Source: Parvibaculaceae bacterium
GTDB lineage: Bacteria; Pseudomonadota; Alphaproteobacteria; Parvibaculales; Parvibaculaceae
Reading direction: 5' to 3'
Assembly (NCBI GenBank): GCA_028283765.1
Contig: JAPWJY010000008.1
Location: forward strand, 372,001-436,000
Length of the DNA stretch: 64,000 nt
Made by a program: the position numbers and the translations under genes. The notes below the pieces were generated by a model. The model had not been told where the DNA came from. It saw nothing but the letters and a program-made list of their open reading frames with translations, and made no database searches. Below, in pieces: positions 1 through 8,131 of the stretch. How positions within the stretch are numbered: the first letter of the stretch is position 1; each line of letters opens with the position of its first letter.

Positions 1-350
1 AGCACGTTGATGTCGTAGAGCTGGGCGAATTGTTCCGGCGTGAACGCCTCGGCGGGGCCGAACGACATGTGCCCGGCATTGTGGATGATCACATCGACGC
101 GGCCGCATTCGGCGATCACCTTGGCAATCCCCGCCTCGACCGAAGCGTCGTTCGCGACATCGAGTTCGACGGTGCGCAGGTCGACCTTGTTCCCGGCGGC
201 GTAGCGCGCGGCCTCGGCCACCTGCGGGGCGTTGCGCCCCGCCGTCTCGCGCATCGAGGCGTAGACCGTGTGTCCGGCGTGGGCCAATGCCCGGGCGGTC
301 AGCGCGCCGAAGCCGCTGGACGCGCCGGAAATAACGATGATCTGTTTCAT
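1..350 (-). CDS. Short-chain dehydrogenase/reductase, partial (runs off left edge)
   Basis: N-terminal 116 residues of an NAD(P)-dependent short-chain dehydrogenase. The start codon is the ATG at 348-350; the protein opens MKQIIVISGASSGFGALTA, which holds the glycine-rich cofactor motif (GASSGFG, the TGxxxGxG equivalent) directly after the first strand. An LDV acidic segment and the NAG motif (IIHNAGHMSFG) follow near residues 63 and 92, as expected for classical SDRs. The catalytic YxxxK part lies outside the window, so substrate cannot be judged. It sits 25 bases downstream of a second SDR on the same strand, so the two are probably co-transcribed and controlled by the divergent LysR gene. 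Confidence 0.85.
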   Translation of the reverse strand, partial: MKQIIVISGASSGFGALTARALAHAGHTVYASMRETAGRNAPQVAEAARYAAGNKVDLRTVELDVANDASVEAGIAKVIAECGRVDVIIHNAGHMSFGPAEAFTPEQFAQLYDINV

Positions 351-375
351 GATCTTGTTCCTTTCAAATCGGCGA

Positions 376-1116
376 TCAGATGATTCCGCCGTTGGCGCGC
401 AGCGTCTGGCCGTTGATCCAGGCGCCGTCGGGACCGGCAAGGAAGGAAACGCTGGCGGCAATATCCTCGGGCTGGCCCAGCCGTTCCAGCGGGGCGAGCT
501 TGGCCAGACGCTCGATCAGTTCCGGCGACTTGCCGTCGAGGAAGAGGCCGGTCGCGGTTGGCCCGGGGGCAACGGCATTGACGGTGATGTTGCGGCCGCG
601 CAGCTCCTTGGCGAGAACGCTGGTCATGGCTTCCACGCCCGCCTTGGTCGCGGCATAGACGCCATAGCCCGGCTGGAGCAGGCCGACCACGCTCGACGAG
701 AAATTGATGATCCGGCCGCCTTCGCGCAGGCGGTGGGCGGCCTCGCGCAGCGTGTTGAACGTGCCCTTGAGGTTGATCGCGATCTGCCGGTCGAAGATGG
801 CGTCATCGCTGTCGGCGAGGGGCGCAAGAGTCATGATGCCCGCATTGTTGACCAGCACGTCGACGCCGCCGAAAGCCGCCTCGGCGGATTCGAACATGCG
901 CTTCACGGCGGCCGCGTCGCTGACGTCGGCCTGAGCGGTGATGGCCTTGCCGCCGGCGGCCTCGATCTTGCGGGCAAGTTCCGCGGCCGGGGCCGCGCTG
1001 CCGGCATAGTTGATGACGACCATGAAGCCGTCCCGGGCAAGCCGTTCGGCGACGCTGGCGCCAATGCCGCGCGATGCGCCGGTGATGATCGCGACCTTGT
1101 CTTTTACAGTGCTCAT
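376..1116 (-). CDS. Short-chain dehydrogenase/reductase (glucose 1-dehydrogenase/3-oxoacyl reductase-like)
   Basis: A full-length classical SDR of 246 residues. It shows the cofactor loop TGASRGIG near residue 14, the NNAG motif near residue 88, the catalytic Ser in the INFSSSVV strand, and the YAATK (YxxxK) pair near residue 150, ending with a typical C-terminal GQTLRANGG. I chose the ATG at 1114-1116 because GGAGG lies six bases upstream; an in-frame ATG 21 bases earlier has no better site. It likely reduces a carbonyl or oxidises an alcohol with NAD(P), substrate unknown. The upstream neighbour on the other strand is a LysR activator, the common arrangement for a regulator and its target operon. 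Confidence 0.88.
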   Translation of the reverse strand: MSTVKDKVAIITGASRGIGASVAERLARDGFMVVINYAGSAAPAAELARKIEAAGGKAITAQADVSDAAAVKRMFESAEAAFGGVDVLVNNAGIMTLAPLADSDDAIFDRQIAINLKGTFNTLREAAHRLREGGRIINFSSSVVGLLQPGYGVYAATKAGVEAMTSVLAKELRGRNITVNAVAPGPTATGLFLDGKSPELIERLAKLAPLERLGQPEDIAASVSFLAGPDGAWINGQTLRANGGII

Positions 1117-1173
1117 TTTGTCCTCCATGTCCGGCATCAGTGCCGTGGGAGGAATATGTGACCAATTTTTATC

Positions 1174-1191
1174 TGGATAATCATGGATAAT
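1174..1191. promoter_or_regulatory. Direct repeat TGGATAAT in the SDR/LysR divergent promoter
   Basis: The octamer TGGATAAT occurs twice with a two-base gap, giving a 10-base period (1174-1181 and 1184-1191), in the AT-rich gap between the divergent SDR and LysR genes. One helical turn spacing suits a regulator binding on one face of the DNA. Function is inferred from position only. Confidence 0.3.
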
Positions 1192-1202
1192 ACGGTAACA
1201 CT

Positions 1203-1219
1203 ATTCCATATTAACGAAT
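1203..1219. promoter_or_regulatory. Candidate LysR operator ATTC-N9-GAAT
   Basis: Interrupted dyad ATTC CATATTAAC GAAT, which contains the T-N11-A core typical of LysR-type binding sites. It lies just upstream of the LysR ribosome binding site, where autoregulation sites often sit. Inferred from pattern and position. Confidence 0.35.
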
Positions 1220-1230
1220 AATGAGGGGCC

Positions 1231-2151
1231 ATGGACCGGCTCGACGCCATGCGTCTGTTTGTCAGGATCGTGGAGCGGCGAAGCTTCACGCTCGCCGCCC
1301 AGGACATCGGCATTCCGCGATCAACCGTAACCCAGGCGATCCAGCAGATGGAGACGCGGCTCGGCGTCCGCCTGCTTCAGCGGACCACCCGCACGGTCAG
1401 CCCGACCCTTGACGGCGAAGCCTATTACCGCCGCTGCCGGACCATTCTGGACGATGTGGAGGATGCCGAAGGAGCCTTCAGCGGTGCGAAACCGCAGGGC
1501 CTGCTCCGGATCGAGGTGCAGGGCACCGTCGCCCGGCATTATCTGCTGCCGGGTCTGCCGGATTTCTTCGCGGCCTATCCCGGCATCGAGATCAGCATGA
1601 GCGAGAGCGAGCGCTGGGTGGATATCATCCGGGAGGGGGTGGACTGCGTGCTGCGTTTCGGCAACCTGCCGGACAGCGACATGATCGCCCGCCGGGTCAT
1701 CATGCTGGAGCGGCTGACCTGCGCCGCCCCCGCCTATCTGGCGCGCTTCGGGACGCCGGAAAATCTCGATGCGCTTGCGGACCATCGCATGGTCGGCCTG
1801 CGTTCGCTGACCACGGGCATCCTGCGTCCGATGGATTTCATGGTGGACGGGGAGGAGCGCATGATCACGCCGCCCGCCTTCTTTTCCGTCACCGGGACGG
1901 AGAGCTATCTTGCCGCCGCCCGGCTTGGCCTCGGCCTCGCGCAGGTGCCGCGTTTCCATGCCGTGGAGGATCTGGCCCGGGGCGATCTCGTATCCGTGCT
2001 GACGGCGACGCCGCCCTGCCAGCGGGCCGTTTCCCTGCTTTATCCCCGTAACCGCCAGCTTTCGCCCCGTGTGCGCGTGTTCATCGACTGGGTGGTCAGA
2101 AGGTTCGCCATGCAGGCGCACGCCGATGCGGCCGGCGAAAACATGTCCTAG
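1231..2151 (+). CDS. LysR family transcriptional regulator
   Basis: A 306-residue LysR-type regulator. Residues 1-60 form the winged helix-turn-helix (MDRLDAMRLFVRIVE, SFTLAAQDIGIPRSTVTQAI, LGVRLLQRTTRTV), followed by a periplasmic-binding-protein-like effector domain. Its wording (DRLDAMRLFVRIVE, DCVLRFG) is that of the PtxR/AphB-like branch seen next to SDR genes. A GAGGGG precedes the ATG by two bases, closer than ideal. It is divergent from the SDR pair and probably controls it. The stop codon overlaps the stop of the convergent LysR gene: the four bases 2148-2151 (ctag) serve both. Confidence 0.92.
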   Translation: MDRLDAMRLFVRIVERRSFTLAAQDIGIPRSTVTQAIQQMETRLGVRLLQRTTRTVSPTLDGEAYYRRCRTILDDVEDAEGAFSGAKPQGLLRIEVQGTVARHYLLPGLPDFFAAYPGIEISMSESERWVDIIREGVDCVLRFGNLPDSDMIARRVIMLERLTCAAPAYLARFGTPENLDALADHRMVGLRSLTTGILRPMDFMVDGEERMITPPAFFSVTGTESYLAAARLGLGLAQVPRFHAVEDLARGDLVSVLTATPPCQRAVSLLYPRNRQLSPRVRVFIDWVVRRFAMQAHADAAGENMS

Positions 2152-3059
2152 AACCGTTCGCGTTCGCGGCGGATGATCTCATGCAGGAAATCGGCGACGG
2201 CCCTGACACGAGGGAGATGCTGCTGGTCGGCGTGCATGGTCAGCCAGTAGCTGCGGGTGACTTCCACGCTTTCGGGGAGCAGGCGCACCAGCCGACCGTC
2301 CTGCCCGGCGGCGAACAGGTGGAGCACGCCAAGCCCGAGCCCCGAGGCCACGGCGGATTGCTGGGCGACGATGGATGTGGAGCGGAACACGATATGCGCG
2401 TCCGCGATGATCTGGCTCAGATATTTCATCTCCGGCATGTCGATCAGTTCCTCGATATACCAGATCAGCGGATGGGCGGTCAGGGTAGCTATGTCCTTCA
2501 GCGGCGCGTGGCTGGCCAGATAGTCCGCCGAGGCGTAAAGGCCGAGCCGGTAGTCCGTGAGCTTCTGGGCGACCAGCCGCCCCCGTGGCGGCCGGTTCAG
2601 GCTGACGGCGATATCCGCCTCGCGCTTGGACAGGCTGACGGTGCGGGATTCAGGCATCAGTTCAAGCTGGATGCCGGGATGGCGGGCGTGCAGCAGCCCC
2701 ACGTTCGGGGCCACCAGATAGGAGCCGAAGGCTTCCGGGGTCGCGAGGCGCACCGTGCCGGAAAGCCGCGTGTCGCGGTCGCCCAGCGCCTCGCGGGCGG
2801 CCAGCACCTCGGCCTCCACGCGTTCGGCATAGGTCATCAGTTCGCGCCCGGCTTCCGTCAGGGTCACGCCCTTGGGCGAGCGGTCGACGAGGCGGGCCTG
2901 CACCGCTTCCTCAAAGGCGGTGAGGCGGCGGGCCACCGTGGTATGGTCGAGCCCGAGGCGGCGGGCCGCGGCGACCAGCCGTCCATCCCGGGCGACGGCG
3001 AGGAAAATGCGCAGGTCGTCCCAGTTAAGCGTATGCGTTTTTGCAGATTGGATCGCCAT
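2148..3059 (-). CDS. LysR family transcriptional regulator, divergent from mmsA
   Basis: A 303-residue LysR-type regulator beginning MAIQSAKTHTLNWDDLRIF, with the HTH in residues 12-70 (DDLRIFLAVARDGRLVAAA, LDHTTVARRL) and a C-terminal effector domain with the usual ADIAVSLNRP strand. The same frame stays open far upstream (to about 4805), but that extension lies opposite mmsA and reads as antisense low-complexity Arg/His/Asp sequence, so the ATG at 3057-3059 is used. It is separated by 69 bases from mmsA on the opposite strand, which it most likely regulates. Confidence 0.9.
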   Translation of the reverse strand: MAIQSAKTHTLNWDDLRIFLAVARDGRLVAAARRLGLDHTTVARRLTAFEEAVQARLVDRSPKGVTLTEAGRELMTYAERVEAEVLAAREALGDRDTRLSGTVRLATPEAFGSYLVAPNVGLLHARHPGIQLELMPESRTVSLSKREADIAVSLNRPPRGRLVAQKLTDYRLGLYASADYLASHAPLKDIATLTAHPLIWYIEELIDMPEMKYLSQIIADAHIVFRSTSIVAQQSAVASGLGLGVLHLFAAGQDGRLVRLLPESVEVTRSYWLTMHADQQHLPRVRAVADFLHEIIRRERERF

Positions 3060-3093
3060 TGATGCGCCTTCCTGTGCGTCAGTGCATAGTTTA

Positions 3094-3114
3094 GCCTGCC
3101 GGGAAAGATCAGGC
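3094..3114. promoter_or_regulatory. Candidate LysR operator GCCTG-N11-CAGGC
   Basis: Perfect five-base arms GCCTG and CAGGC separated by 11 bases, in the short gap between the divergent LysR gene and mmsA. The spacing fits LysR-type sites. Another partial dyad, TGC-N6-GCA, lies at about 3073-3085. Inference from pattern and position. Confidence 0.35.
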
Positions 3115-3128
3115 AAAAGGGTAGGATC

Positions 3129-4628
3129 ATGCGCACCATTTCCCATTTCATCGACGGCGTTGCCGTCTCCATTCCCGGCGCTGCCCACAGCGACGTCTTC
3201 GATCCCAATACCGGCAAGGTGCAGGCGCAGGTGGAACTGGATGACGGCACGGCGCTGGCGCTCGCGGTTGCCAGCGCCCAGGCGGCCCAGCCCCAGTGGG
3301 CGGCAATGAATCCGCAGCGGCGCGCCCGCGTCCTCTTCAACTTCAAGGCCCTGCTCGAAAAGCACATGGACGAACTGGCCGTGCTGCTGTCGTCCGAGCA
3401 TGGCAAGACCGTGGCCGACGCCAAAGGCGACATCCAGCGCGGCCTCGATGTGGTCGAGTTCGCCTGCGGCATTCCCCACCTGCTCAAGGGCGAGTTCACG
3501 GATGGCGCGGGCCCTGGCATCGATGTCTTTTCGCTGCGTCAGCCCATCGGCATCGCGGCGGGCATCACACCCTTCAATTTCCCGGCGATGATCCCGCTGT
3601 GGATGCTTTCCCCCGCCATCGCCTGCGGCAATGCCTTCATCCTCAAGCCGTCCGAGCGTGACCCTTCCGTGCCGGTGCGGCTGGCGGAACTCGCCATCGA
3701 GGCGGGCCTGCCCAGGGGTGTGCTGAACGTGGTGCATGGCGGCAAGCCTGCGGTCGACGCCATCCTCGATGAGCCCGCGATCCGGGCGGTGAGCTTCGTC
3801 GGCTCGTCGGACATTGCCCAGTATGTCTATGGCCGGGGTGCGACCAACGGCAAGCGGATGCAGTGCATGGGCGGCGCCAAGAACCATGGCATCATCCTGC
3901 CCGACGCCGATCTCGATCAGGCGGTCACGGATATTCTGGGCGCAGCCTACGGTTCGGCAGGCGAGCGCTGCATGGCGCTGCCGGTCGTGGTGCCTGTTGG
4001 CAAAGCCACCGCCGAGGCGCTCCGGGCAAAGCTCGTCAAGGCGATCGAGGGCCTGCGGGTCGGCATCTCCACCGACAAGGACGCGGATTACGGCCCCGTT
4101 GTCAGCGCCCAGCACAAGGCAAGGGTCGAGAACTACATCAGGATGGCGGTCGACGAGGGCAGCGAGCTGGTCGTCGACGGGCGCGGCTTCTCCCTGCAGG
4201 GCTATGAGGACGGCTATTTCATCGCCCCGACGCTGCTCGATCACGTCAAGCCCGACATGCAGAGCTACCGCGAGGAGATTTTCGGGCCGGTGCTCCAGAT
4301 CCTGCGCGCGGAAACCTTCGAGGAGGCGCTGAGCTATCCCAGCAAGCACCAGTATGGCAACGGCGTGGCGCTGTTCACGCGCAACGGCGATGCCGCGCGC
4401 AAGTTCATCAGCACCGTCGAGGTCGGCATGGTCGGCGTCAATGTGCCGATCCCGGTGCCGGTTTCCTATCACAGCTTCGGCGGCTGGAAGCGCTCGGGCT
4501 TCGGCGATCTCAACCAGTATGGCATGGATGGCGTGCGCTTCTACACGCGGGTCAAGACCGTGACCCAGCGCTGGCCCGACGATGGCGAGGCGGTGGCAAG
4601 CTCCTTCATCATCCCGACCATGGCCTGA
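3129..4628 (+). CDS. mmsA: CoA-acylating methylmalonate-semialdehyde dehydrogenase
   Basis: A 499-residue aldehyde dehydrogenase of the MMSDH type, the usual length. The protein oxidises methylmalonate semialdehyde (valine and thymine breakdown) or malonate semialdehyde to propionyl- or acetyl-CoA with NAD and CoA. Visible features are the TPFNFPAMIPLWM cofactor segment near residue 147, the SFVGSSDIA turn near 222, the MGGAKNH strand near 247, and the catalytic Cys281 in SAGERCMALP. The Glu general base typical of ordinary ALDHs is replaced by Asn in GAKNH, as is usual for CoA-acylating MMSDHs. Propionyl-CoA made here would feed the methylmalonyl-CoA route encoded further right. Regulation is probably by the divergent LysR. 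Confidence 0.93.
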   Translation: MRTISHFIDGVAVSIPGAAHSDVFDPNTGKVQAQVELDDGTALALAVASAQAAQPQWAAMNPQRRARVLFNFKALLEKHMDELAVLLSSEHGKTVADAKGDIQRGLDVVEFACGIPHLLKGEFTDGAGPGIDVFSLRQPIGIAAGITPFNFPAMIPLWMLSPAIACGNAFILKPSERDPSVPVRLAELAIEAGLPRGVLNVVHGGKPAVDAILDEPAIRAVSFVGSSDIAQYVYGRGATNGKRMQCMGGAKNHGIILPDADLDQAVTDILGAAYGSAGERCMALPVVVPVGKATAEALRAKLVKAIEGLRVGISTDKDADYGPVVSAQHKARVENYIRMAVDEGSELVVDGRGFSLQGYEDGYFIAPTLLDHVKPDMQSYREEIFGPVLQILRAETFEEALSYPSKHQYGNGVALFTRNGDAARKFISTVEVGMVGVNVPIPVPVSYHSFGGWKRSGFGDLNQYGMDGVRFYTRVKTVTQRWPDDGEAVASSFIIPTMA

Positions 4629-4648
4629 GCGGCATTTCCGCAAAGGAA

Positions 4649-4679
4649 AACGGGCGGCGGATCGTTTCCGCCGCCCGTT
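4649..4679. terminator. Bidirectional terminator between mmsA and arsR-like gene
   Basis: Perfect 13-base-pair stem (4649-4661 with 4667-4679) and a five-base loop. The A-run on its left side (4642-4650 region) gives a T-run on the minus strand, so it is best suited to end the minus-strand ArsR gene, while also lying 20 bases after mmsA. Confidence 0.75.
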
Positions 4680-4702
4680 CGATTCCGGGGATATTATTCT
4701 AG

Positions 4703-5008
4703 TCAGGTCTCGGGTGCGTCCAGCACCACCTTGAGCAGGCCGGGGAAGCGGCGCTCCAGATCGTCCTTGCGCAAATGGTTCAGATGCACGGTGCCGTCGA
4801 CGCAAGTGCGGATCACCCCGGCGTCGCGGAGCGTGCGGAAATGATGTGACATGCTGGATTTGGGACGATCCACGCCCAGCGCGCCGCAGGTCAGTTCGCC
4901 TTCCTGCGCCAGCCTGCGCACCATGTCGAGGCGCGCCGGGTCGCTCAGCGCGTGCAGCACGCGGGGCAGATCCAGCTCTTCGGTTTTGGGATAGGGCAAT
5001 TCACGCAT
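4703..5008 (-). CDS. ArsR family winged-helix transcriptional regulator
   Basis: A 101-residue ArsR/SmtB-type regulator. It contains the ALSDPARLDMVRRL helix, the recognition region SSMSHHFRTLRDAGVI and a wing with DGTVHLNHLR. The usual metal-binding ELCVCDL motif is changed (ELTCGALGV), leaving only one Cys, so metal sensing is doubtful and it may sense an organic or redox signal. It is divergent from the flavin oxidoreductase at 5175, with a clean dyad in between, suggesting it represses that gene and itself. Confidence 0.9.
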   Translation of the reverse strand: MRELPYPKTEELDLPRVLHALSDPARLDMVRRLAQEGELTCGALGVDRPKSSMSHHFRTLRDAGVIRTCVDGTVHLNHLRKDDLERRFPGLLKVVLDAPET

Positions 5009-5046
5009 GATCCCTTTATTATCATAACTTGACCATGCGTTCTATT

Positions 5047-5064
5047 GTTCGTATTTTATCGAAC
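5047..5064. promoter_or_regulatory. Candidate ArsR operator GTTCG-N8-CGAAC
   Basis: Perfect inverted repeat GTTCG TATTTTAT CGAAC with an AT-only centre, located in the 166-base gap between the divergent arsR-like and LLM oxidoreductase genes. Size and symmetry fit a dimeric winged-helix repressor site. Assignment to this ArsR is inference. Confidence 0.5.
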
Positions 5065-5174
5065 TAAGAGGCGGACCCTGTCCACCGCCGCATATTTATC
5101 TCGGAATCGACCAATCTTCGCCTTGCAGGAGGGCTGATGCTTTCCGATATCATTTTCCTGATGGCGAGGCATAC

Positions 5175-6170
5175 ATGATCCCCTTTTCCGTTCTCGATCT
5201 GACACCGGTGACCCAGGGCCATACGCCCGCCGATGCGCTGCGCAACACGCTCGATCTGGCACAACATGCAGAAGCATGGGGCTACAACCGCTACTGGCTT
5301 GCCGAGCATCATAACATGCCGGGGATCGCCAGCGCCGCGACTGCCGTGGTTATCGGACATGTCGCGGGCGGCACGAAGACGATCCGGGTCGGCGCGGGCG
5401 GCATCATGCTGCCGAACCATGCGCCGATGGTGATCGCCGAGCAGTTCGGCACGCTGGAATCGCTGTTTCCCGGACGCATCGATCTGGGCCTTGGCCGCGC
5501 GCCGGGCACGGACCAGCGCACCGTGCAGGCGTTGCGCCGGGACATGGCCAGCGCCGAGCGGTTTCCGCAGGACGTGCTGGAAATTCAGAGCTTCTTTGCC
5601 GATGTGGTGCCGGGGCAGGTCGTGCAGGCGGTGCCGGGCGGCGGGCTTCATGTGCCCTTGTGGATTCTGGGATCGAGCCTTTTCGGCGCGCAGCTTGCCG
5701 CCATGCTGGGGCTGCCTTATGCCTTTGCCTCCCATTTCGCGCCCGATGCGCTGATGCAGGCGCTGGCCGTTTATCGCGAGCGTTTCGAGCCTTCCGAGCA
5801 GTCGCAGAAGCCATACGTCATGCTCGGTGCGCAGGCTATCGTCGCCGAAACGGATGCGGAGGCGAAGCGGCTCTTCACCTCCACCCAGCAGCAGTTCGCC
5901 AACATGTTTCGCGGCACGCGCGGCCTGCTCCAGCCGCCGATCGACGATATTGAAACCTACTGGTCGGCGGCCGAAAAGGCGCAGGCCTCGCATATGCTGA
6001 CCTATGCCTTCGTCGGTTCGCGCGAGACGGTACGGCGCGAACTTGACCAGTTCATTGCCCGCACCGGGGCGGACGAGCTGATGATCGTCTCGGGCATCTA
6101 TGATCAGGCGGCGCGCCTGCGCTCCTATGAATTGCTCTCGGAAATAGGCGAACTCCGCCTCGCGGCCTGA
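5175..6170 (+). CDS. Luciferase-like (LLM class) flavin-dependent oxidoreductase
   Basis: A 331-residue single-component-type bacterial luciferase-like monooxygenase of the YhbW group. It opens with LDLTPVTQG, then has [15 protein letters not shown] near residue 40 and the flavin/phosphate loop [15 protein letters not shown] near residue 75, both hallmarks of the group. It would use reduced FMN or F420-like flavin; the substrate is not known. GAGGC lies four bases before the ATG. The last 46 bases overlap the 3' end of convergent btaB. Control is probably by the divergent ArsR gene. Confidence 0.88.
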   Translation: MIPFSVLDLTPVTQGHTPADALRNTLDLAQHAEAWGYNRYWLAEHHNMPGIASAATAVVIGHVAGGTKTIRVGAGGIMLPNHAPMVIAEQFGTLESLFPGRIDLGLGRAPGTDQRTVQALRRDMASAERFPQDVLEIQSFFADVVPGQVVQAVPGGGLHVPLWILGSSLFGAQLAAMLGLPYAFASHFAPDALMQALAVYRERFEPSEQSQKPYVMLGAQAIVAETDAEAKRLFTSTQQQFANMFRGTRGLLQPPIDDIETYWSAAEKAQASHMLTYAFVGSRETVRRELDQFIARTGADELMIVSGIYDQAARLRSYELLSEIGELRLAA

Positions 6171-6814
6171 TCGAGCGTCACGGTCACGGAACGGGCATAA
6201 TCCCGGTAGAGGCGGGTTTGCCTGACCTGCCCGCCATGGCGGGCGGCGGCTTCTTGCGCCACCTCGAAAAGATCGGCGCGCGGGCTCACATGGAAACGCG
6301 CGAGCCAGGCGAAAAGCCCGCGCCGGAAGAAGGCGGGCAGGCCTTCCTGCTGGCCGAAATCGACGATGTGCAGTTCGCCGCCCGGCGAAAGGGCCCGCAG
6401 GCCCTGCTCGATGGCGGCGGGCCAGTCCGGGATCATGGACAGCGCATAGGAGATGAACACCCGGTCGAAGGTTTCAACCCCGAAAAGCACGGCAGGCGAA
6501 AAGCTCGTGGCATCGCCTTGGGCAAGGACGATCCTGTCGGTGCCGATGCCCGAATGAAGCGTGGAATGGAGCGCCGTCGCCAGCATTTCCGTTGAGAGGT
6601 CGAAACCGGAGAACCGGGCCCGGGGATAATGCTGTGCCGCCGCGATCAGGTTGCGCCCGGTGCCGCAGGCGATTTCCAGCACCGTCCCGCCGGGCGGCGG
6701 GGCGAGCTCCCGGATCAGCCTGTCGCGTCCCAGCAGATAGAATTTGCGCGTCGCGTCATAGATATGGCGCTGGCGGCGGTAGACGTCATCCATCAGCGAG
6801 GCGTGTGTGCTCAT
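6125..6814 (-). CDS. btaB: Diacylglyceryl-homoserine N-methyltransferase BtaB
   Basis: A 229-residue class I SAM methyltransferase. Motif I is [12 protein letters not shown] near residue 43, followed by [10 protein letters not shown] and an [13 protein letters not shown] motif. It starts at the ATG at 6812-6814, whose ATGA overlaps the stop of btaA, so the two are translationally coupled. Known function of the family: three successive N-methylations of diacylglyceryl-homoserine to the betaine lipid DGTS at the membrane. The residues that define BtaB are not fully known to me; the call rests mainly on coupling to btaA. The 3' end overlaps the convergent LLM gene by 46 bases. Confidence 0.88.
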   Translation of the reverse strand: MSTHASLMDDVYRRQRHIYDATRKFYLLGRDRLIRELAPPPGGTVLEIACGTGRNLIAAAQHYPRARFSGFDLSTEMLATALHSTLHSGIGTDRIVLAQGDATSFSPAVLFGVETFDRVFISYALSMIPDWPAAIEQGLRALSPGGELHIVDFGQQEGLPAFFRRGLFAWLARFHVSPRADLFEVAQEAAARHGGQVRQTRLYRDYARSVTVTLDQAARRSSPISESNS

Positions 6815-8058
6815 GCGGACTTGAGGCTGTAAAGATGGAAGCCGCCATAGATCGAGGAGCGGTCCCTTTTGGTCCATTGTGCGGATTCCGCCTCATGGTA
6901 GGTCCAGCGTTCCAGCAGGGCGGGGGCGAGCCGCCCGGGCAGCAGGCTCGGCGTGTCGGCGGTGCGGAAAATGACCCGGGCGCCGGGCCGCGCAGTGCGG
7001 GTTATTTCCGCCCAGAGATCATTGAGCTGGGCATCGGTCATCCAGTCCTGCGCGTCGAGCAGCACATAACGGTCGGCGCTTGCTTCGGGCTCATGGCGCA
7101 GGAACTCGCTGAACGAGCGGTTCAGCACCATGACGCGGTCATGGCGCGCATTGAGCGCGTTGAAATGCTGACGTTGCAGATAAGCGGGCAGCGGGCCGTC
7201 ATCGTCGTTCGCGTAATGCCGGTTGAAGGCCTGCCAGGCGAAATAATTCTCCTGAACGGGGAAATCGCAGACCAGCCGTTCCAGCCGCTCGCGCAGCACC
7301 AGATGCATGGCGCGCCCGCCGGACAGCGCGGCGAACTGGGCGGGCGGAATGCCGAGACCGAACAGCGAGGCGGGCTGGCGCGTGACCCAGCGGACAAGAC
7401 GCTTCTCGAACTGGGGGGCGATTTCGCGCTCGAAAAAGGCGCGCTGCTCCTCCAGCGTCCGGCATCGGGTGAAGGCCTTGAGGTCGACGCCAAGGGCCTT
7501 CGCCGCCACATGGCTCGCGCCGATGAAATTGCCGAGCAGCCCGTGGCGGTAGATGTTGCGCCGGAACAGGGAGATGCGCTTGCGGCCCAGCAGCGAGCGC
7601 TTTTCCCAGTAGGCGGCGGTTTCATCGTCGAGCCGGTGTTTCAGGAAACCCTTGTAGGCGTCGATATTGCCGGGGTGGTTGGCCTGGGCGAAGAAGCGCC
7701 GGAAACGCTCGTAGCTCGGCAGATGGGCCGCGGCGGCAAGCTTGAGGCGGGTCAGTGCCACATGGGCGGGATTGAGGTCGACCGCCGTGATCCGGCGCGG
7801 ATCGGCGAGCAGGTAGCACATCACGTTGCAGCCGCCCGAGGCGATGGTGACGATATGGCTGTCCGGCTGCACGTCCAGCGCTTCGAGGTCGATGTCGGGG
7901 TCTTCCCAGATCTGGGGATAGACGAGGCCCGAAAACAGCGCCGTGAACAGGCGCTCCTGCATGCCGCCCTTCGAGATGGCCCGGTGCTGGTGCACCGCCT
8001 TGTGCAGAAGGTTTCCGCCTGCCGGTGTTTCGGCCACGCGCGCGCTCTCCATCGGCAT
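6811..8058 (-). CDS. btaA: SAM:diacylglycerol 3-amino-3-carboxypropyltransferase BtaA
   Basis: A 415-residue DUF3419-type protein matching BtaA: early LVYPQIWEDPDIDLEAL, then IVTIASGGCNVMCYLL and ITAVDLNPAHVALTRLKL, which form the SAM-binding site, with a C-terminal second Rossmann-like half (AWNRSFSEFL region, VLLDAQDWM, VIFRTAD). It transfers the aminocarboxypropyl group of SAM to diacylglycerol, the first step of betaine-lipid synthesis. AGGAG lies five bases before the chosen ATG (8056-8058). It heads the btaA-btaB operon; a weak Pho-box-like sequence lies upstream. Betaine lipids replace phospholipids when phosphate is scarce. Confidence 0.93.
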   Translation of the reverse strand: MPMESARVAETPAGGNLLHKAVHQHRAISKGGMQERLFTALFSGLVYPQIWEDPDIDLEALDVQPDSHIVTIASGGCNVMCYLLADPRRITAVDLNPAHVALTRLKLAAAAHLPSYERFRRFFAQANHPGNIDAYKGFLKHRLDDETAAYWEKRSLLGRKRISLFRRNIYRHGLLGNFIGASHVAAKALGVDLKAFTRCRTLEEQRAFFEREIAPQFEKRLVRWVTRQPASLFGLGIPPAQFAALSGGRAMHLVLRERLERLVCDFPVQENYFAWQAFNRHYANDDDGPLPAYLQRQHFNALNARHDRVMVLNRSFSEFLRHEPEASADRYVLLDAQDWMTDAQLNDLWAEITRTARPGARVIFRTADTPSLLPGRLAPALLERWTYHEAESAQWTKRDRSSIYGGFHLYSLKSA

Positions 8059-8105
8059 TGAAGCTCCTGTCCCACTTGTGCTGAGCCAAGGGCGTATAAT
8101 GATTT

Positions 8106-8124
8106 GATGAAGAACATGTGACGG
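8106..8124 (-). promoter_or_regulatory. Possible Pho box upstream of btaA
   Basis: On the minus strand CCGTCACATGTTCTTCATC resembles two CTGTCAT half-sites four bases apart (5 of 7 and 4 of 7 matches), followed seven bases later by TATACG, which could be a -10 hexamer. This is the geometry of PhoB sites. The match is weak; the expectation that btaA is phosphate-controlled comes from other organisms. Confidence 0.3.
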
Positions 8125-8131
8125 CTGGCGT

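Noticed and set aside
3060-4805. Long minus-strand open frame continuous with the LysR gene (885 codons in total)
   Set aside because: It lies opposite mmsA, is rich in Arg, His, Asp and Gly as GC-rich antisense frames are, and shows no domain. Only the part from 3059 downward is a real LysR gene.
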